A stretch of DNA of 64,000 bases from an uncultured bacterium. GTDB lineage: Bacteria > Cyanobacteriota > Vampirovibrionia > Gastranaerophilales > Gastranaerophilaceae. The stretch is taken from positions 1-64,000 of the forward strand of contig CASEYP010000029.1 in the NCBI GenBank assembly GCA_949292185.1, given 5' to 3'. Each line of letters starts with the position of its first letter. Position 1 is the first letter of the stretch. Below the pieces are notes generated by a model. That model was given only the letters and a program-made list of their open reading frames with translations. It was not told where the DNA came from and did not search any database. The position numbers were made by a program, and so were the translations under genes. Of this stretch, positions 61,300 through 64,000 are shown piece by piece.

Positions 61300-63651
61300 T
61301 TACTGTATTGTTTCCTTATTTGGATCTTCAATATCAATTATTTGAGCATGATTTAAAACTTTAGGCTTAGCTTTAGGCTTTGTACGTTTAAAGAACAAAC
61401 TTTCTTCACCTGATTCCTCATCAATATCCTGAGGTTGTTCCTTTGCAGGAGCAAAAGCAATTTGTCTTTCTTCTTTTTTCTCTTTTTGACCTAATCTTTC
61501 CGGATTTTTTATTTCCATTCTGCCATAAGTAATAGATGTACCCTTTGTATCAAAAGCAACATCAAAACCAAAATACGTTGTCTGTCTTACAAAGTCATAC
61601 CCTAAACGAACCTTTAAATCATCCGGTCCAACAGCAACAACAAAACGATTTTCTTGGAACATTTTTCCATTTGGAGAATCATCACTTAAGTTGATATTAC
61701 CGGACCAACCAACTGATAAATACTTAGTTAATCTGAAAATTTCAGAAATATACAAACAAGAATGACCATATCTATACATATCATATCTTGGAATAGGAGT
61801 TTCATCAGAATAACCTGTCTGGAAATATCCAACATCTTGCATCCAATTTTTATATTGAATATGAGCTCTAGGACCAATTCTTGCAACAAATTGAGTATCC
61901 CCCGTACCATATACAGCAGCAGAACCCTGCATTGCAATACCAAAATTGAAGTAAAAATGATTATCAGGATTTTCATAAGAGTACAAACTTTGCTTAATTT
62001 CTGCCATATATCTTAATCTGGATGTTGAAATTTGGTTAGAATTTATTTTTTCACCGTAATAATTACGATCGTTATCTTCCATAAAACCAAAACCTAATCT
62101 ATGACGGAAGGTCAAATCTTTACCTTCCATTAAGAAATCTCTTTTTCTATAACCTTTATCATAGTAAATTTCAGCCATATATTTAGGCATTCTTGCACCC
62201 ATAAACCATTCATCCATATATGAATTAGCCGCATATTGCAAGAACAAATTATCATCTAATCTTTGAATACCTTTCAAGAAAAATATATCAGCCGCAGAGC
62301 CATAACCTAATTCAGTAGAGTTGTAAGTATTTCTATACTTCAAAGCGCCACCAAATCCAAAATCACCATGTTGGTAATTCAAAAACGGAATAACTTTCAT
62401 TACAGAACCGCCAGGACCGCCAAACACAAATCCAGGACCAATAAACATACCCAACTTTCTTCTTGAACCAAATTCAGGATAATTAGCCTCAAAATAATCC
62501 CTATTTTTATTTGTGTACGCAGTCAAACTTGGCCAAGTAAACCAATACTTGCCTTTTCTTCTAATTTCTATATTTTTTAAAGTAAAAACATCATGATTTT
62601 TACGACCTTCAACATATATTTTTTCAACATTAAAATGTAACTGATTTCCGGTTGGATCACCAAAAAACAATGCTTTAGCATCATCATCAACAATCATACT
62701 GCTGAACCTTGGACCAACCATTCTGGATGACATTCTATAAATCTGAGATTCATCTGAGTGTAAATTACCTTCTGTCAGAATTAATAACGAATTTTTTTGA
62801 ACAGCATGCTTTGCATTCATTATAATAGTATTTGTTTTAGCCTCGATATTATCCATAACCATGGATTCTTCGTTCATATCAACTTCCATATAATCAGCTT
62901 TAGCTGGCATACCATTTTTTACAACATAAACATGACCAATTCCTTTTAAGATATTAGAATCTTCATTATATGTCATCTTATCTGCTATAACTCTTGTATC
63001 CTGAGGCGGAATATACAAAACAGGACGACCGGTTGCAACAATATCACCTGTCTCTTCATCATAATTAATAAATTCACTGTCCAATTGAAGTTCTTTTTCA
63101 GTTACCTGCTCATTTACACCACCTTCCAAAGCCAGTGTATCAGAATTATCTACTGCTGAGGTTTCATTATGAATAGAATCTGCAATAGAGCCTTCTTCTG
63201 TTATAAGTTCAGAACTCTCATCACTAGCCTGTACTTCAGGTTCCTTTTGCCAAAACTTCATTTTTTTCCAGACATCAGACATTTTTAAAGGTGTTCCGCT
63301 ACTTTTTTTTGAAGAAGAACCTCTATTTTGAAGTTTATATTTTGCCATTAATCTTACTTGCTTAAATAATGGCATATTATCAGAATCTATATCTGAATAA
63401 TCACTTGTATAGGAATCAAAAGCATAATCATCAAAATTAGAAATAGAATCTTTCTGTTCGCCGGTAGCTGAAGCTGAAGGCTTACCACCTGAGACATCTC
63501 TTACATCCGGCATTCGCATAGGAGATTTAAAGAAAGTTTCACTACCATCCAAATCTGCAGGAGTAACAGCAGGCATATATTGTTCATCATAAGCATAAGC
63601 TGAACTTGTAAAACATAGTATAAAAAATATTATGAATATGAATTTTTTCAA
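61300..63651 (-). CDS. lptD: LptD-like outer-membrane LPS assembly protein
   Basis: 783 residues. Signal peptide ending SSAYA, a long Ser/Asp/Lys-rich low-complexity stretch (about 25-190), then an LptA/OstA-type beta-jellyroll (INYDEETGDIVATGRPVLY, IADKMTYNEDSNILKGIGHVYV) and a C-terminal beta-barrel of about 400 residues (LNYQHGDFGFGGALKYRNTYNS, LSVGWSGNINLS). A Lys/Pro-rich tail follows the barrel. It inserts LPS into the outer leaflet. Start is TTG with AGAGGT 8 bases before. The Cys pairs of enteric LptD are not obvious. First complete gene of the lptD-aldolase-lpxI-lpxB operon. Confidence 0.82.
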   Translation of the reverse strand: MKKFIFIIFFILCFTSSAYAYDEQYMPAVTPADLDGSETFFKSPMRMPDVRDVSGGKPSASATGEQKDSISNFDDYAFDSYTSDYSDIDSDNMPLFKQVRLMAKYKLQNRGSSSKKSSGTPLKMSDVWKKMKFWQKEPEVQASDESSELITEEGSIADSIHNETSAVDNSDTLALEGGVNEQVTEKELQLDSEFINYDEETGDIVATGRPVLYIPPQDTRVIADKMTYNEDSNILKGIGHVYVVKNGMPAKADYMEVDMNEESMVMDNIEAKTNTIIMNAKHAVQKNSLLILTEGNLHSDESQIYRMSSRMVGPRFSSMIVDDDAKALFFGDPTGNQLHFNVEKIYVEGRKNHDVFTLKNIEIRRKGKYWFTWPSLTAYTNKNRDYFEANYPEFGSRRKLGMFIGPGFVFGGPGGSVMKVIPFLNYQHGDFGFGGALKYRNTYNSTELGYGSAADIFFLKGIQRLDDNLFLQYAANSYMDEWFMGARMPKYMAEIYYDKGYRKRDFLMEGKDLTFRHRLGFGFMEDNDRNYYGEKINSNQISTSRLRYMAEIKQSLYSYENPDNHFYFNFGIAMQGSAAVYGTGDTQFVARIGPRAHIQYKNWMQDVGYFQTGYSDETPIPRYDMYRYGHSCLYISEIFRLTKYLSVGWSGNINLSDDSPNGKMFQENRFVVAVGPDDLKVRLGYDFVRQTTYFGFDVAFDTKGTSITYGRMEIKNPERLGQKEKKEERQIAFAPAKEQPQDIDEESGEESLFFKRTKPKAKPKVLNHAQIIDIEDPNKETIQ

Positions 63652-63667
63652 ATAAAATACCTCTGTT

Positions 63668-64000
63668 TTAAATATAATTCAATGGATTTGTCGGTTTACC
63701 ATTTACACGAACCTCGAAATGGCAATGTGGACCGGTACTATAACCTGTTGAACCTTCTCTACCTACAGTTTGTCCTTTTTTAACATTTTGACCACTGCTT
63801 ACATTGATAGCTGACATGTGACCGTATAATGTTGTAATTGGTTTACCATTGATTACACCGTGATCCAAAATTACAACCTTACCATAACCGCCATACCAAC
63901 CAGCATATATTACTCTTCCATCATTAGAAGCCTTTATTGCTCCACCATTAGGACCTGCTATATCTATACCTGAATGGAAGATTCTACTTTTAAATATCGG
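63668..64000 (-). CDS. M23 (LytM-type) peptidase, C-terminal part, cut by the window edge
   Basis: At least 110 residues on the minus strand, reading in from beyond 64000. It shows FHSGIDIAGPNGG, GGYGKVVILDHG, TLYGHMSAINVSSGQ and PHCHFEVRVNG, the H-x(3)-D, GHMS and HxH zinc motifs of M23. A 44-codon upstream extension in the same frame is present, so the reading frame continues past the window. M23 enzymes cut peptidoglycan cross-bridges. The N-terminus is not visible. 16 bases before lptD. Confidence 0.9.
   Translation of the reverse strand, partial: PIFKSRIFHSGIDIAGPNGGAIKASNDGRVIYAGWYGGYGKVVILDHGVINGKPITTLYGHMSAINVSSGQNVKKGQTVGREGSTGYSTGPHCHFEVRVNGKPTNPLNYI

Noticed and set aside
1-64000. 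tRNA, rRNA, CRISPR array, transposase or prophage genes
   Set aside because: I looked for TTCGAATCC-type T-arms, direct repeats with spacers and integrase or transposase motifs; the only recombinase is a house-keeping Xer.

Overview
The window is AT-rich, densely coded and has no rRNA, tRNA, CRISPR array or insertion sequence that I can see. It looks like chromosome of a non-photosynthetic relative of cyanobacteria, most likely a gut Melainabacterium (Gastranaerophilales/Vampirovibrionia). Grounds for this are a Ycf23/DUF561 protein, a DUF4330 protein, an SLH-domain surface protein and a Gastranaerophilales-style prepilin (KRAFTLSEVLITLG). There is also a full diderm envelope gene set (LptD, LpxB, LpxI, heptose-7-P kinase, O-antigen ligase, MlaA and MlaE). 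This assignment is inference; no rRNA is present to settle it.

Layout. 0-5 kb: a MlaA/hydrolase fusion, a GNAT-like protein, an unknown tagged protein and an SLH surface protein. 5-8.3 kb: an operon yebC - diguanylate cyclase - tsaE - tsaB. 8.3-11.2 kb: unknown proteins and a zinc ribbon. 11-15 kb (minus): O-antigen ligase, DUF4330, heptose kinase, then Ycf23. 15-22 kb (plus): HtrA-like protease, MlaE permease, a TrpS with an Fe-S motif, SSB, an OtnK/PdxA pair and two membrane-anchored proteins. 22-26.4 kb (minus): a 1297-residue double helicase and a RecB/Cas4-like nuclease, a probable AddAB-like repair machine. 26.5-30.8 kb: a small winged-helix protein, a RelA/SpoT-like protein with a small partner, DnaJ and a prepilin. 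30.9-37.9 kb: gcvT-gcvH-gcvPA, a small secreted protein, ftsH, and both subunits of a corrinoid iron-sulfur protein (acsD, acsC). 37.9-43.7 kb (minus): secreted GH13, LysM protein, HU, SpoIID-like protein, lytic transglycosylase. 43.8-48.9 kb: MscS, RlmH and two tandem M49-like metallopeptidase paralogues. 48.9-54 kb: a tagged tyrosine phosphatase, a beta-rich protein, a degenerate subtilase-like protein, folE2, mazG and a two-gene operon of small proteins. 54-64 kb (minus): BioD-like ATPase, Xer recombinase, dGTPase, a large membrane protein, lpxB, lpxI, class II aldolase, lptD and the end of an M23 peptidase.

The most unusual signal is a recurring N-terminal signature in otherwise unrelated proteins. 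The start pattern is M-x-[IV]-x-x-[IV], followed by a disordered Asn/Gln-rich leader of variable length, then S-F-x-[GS], directly before the folded domain. It occurs in a phosphatase, a metallopeptidase and several proteins of unknown function. One of two tandem metallopeptidase paralogues has it and the other lacks the whole leader. It has no hydrophobic core, so it is not a classical signal peptide; a sorting, secretion or docking tag is my inference.
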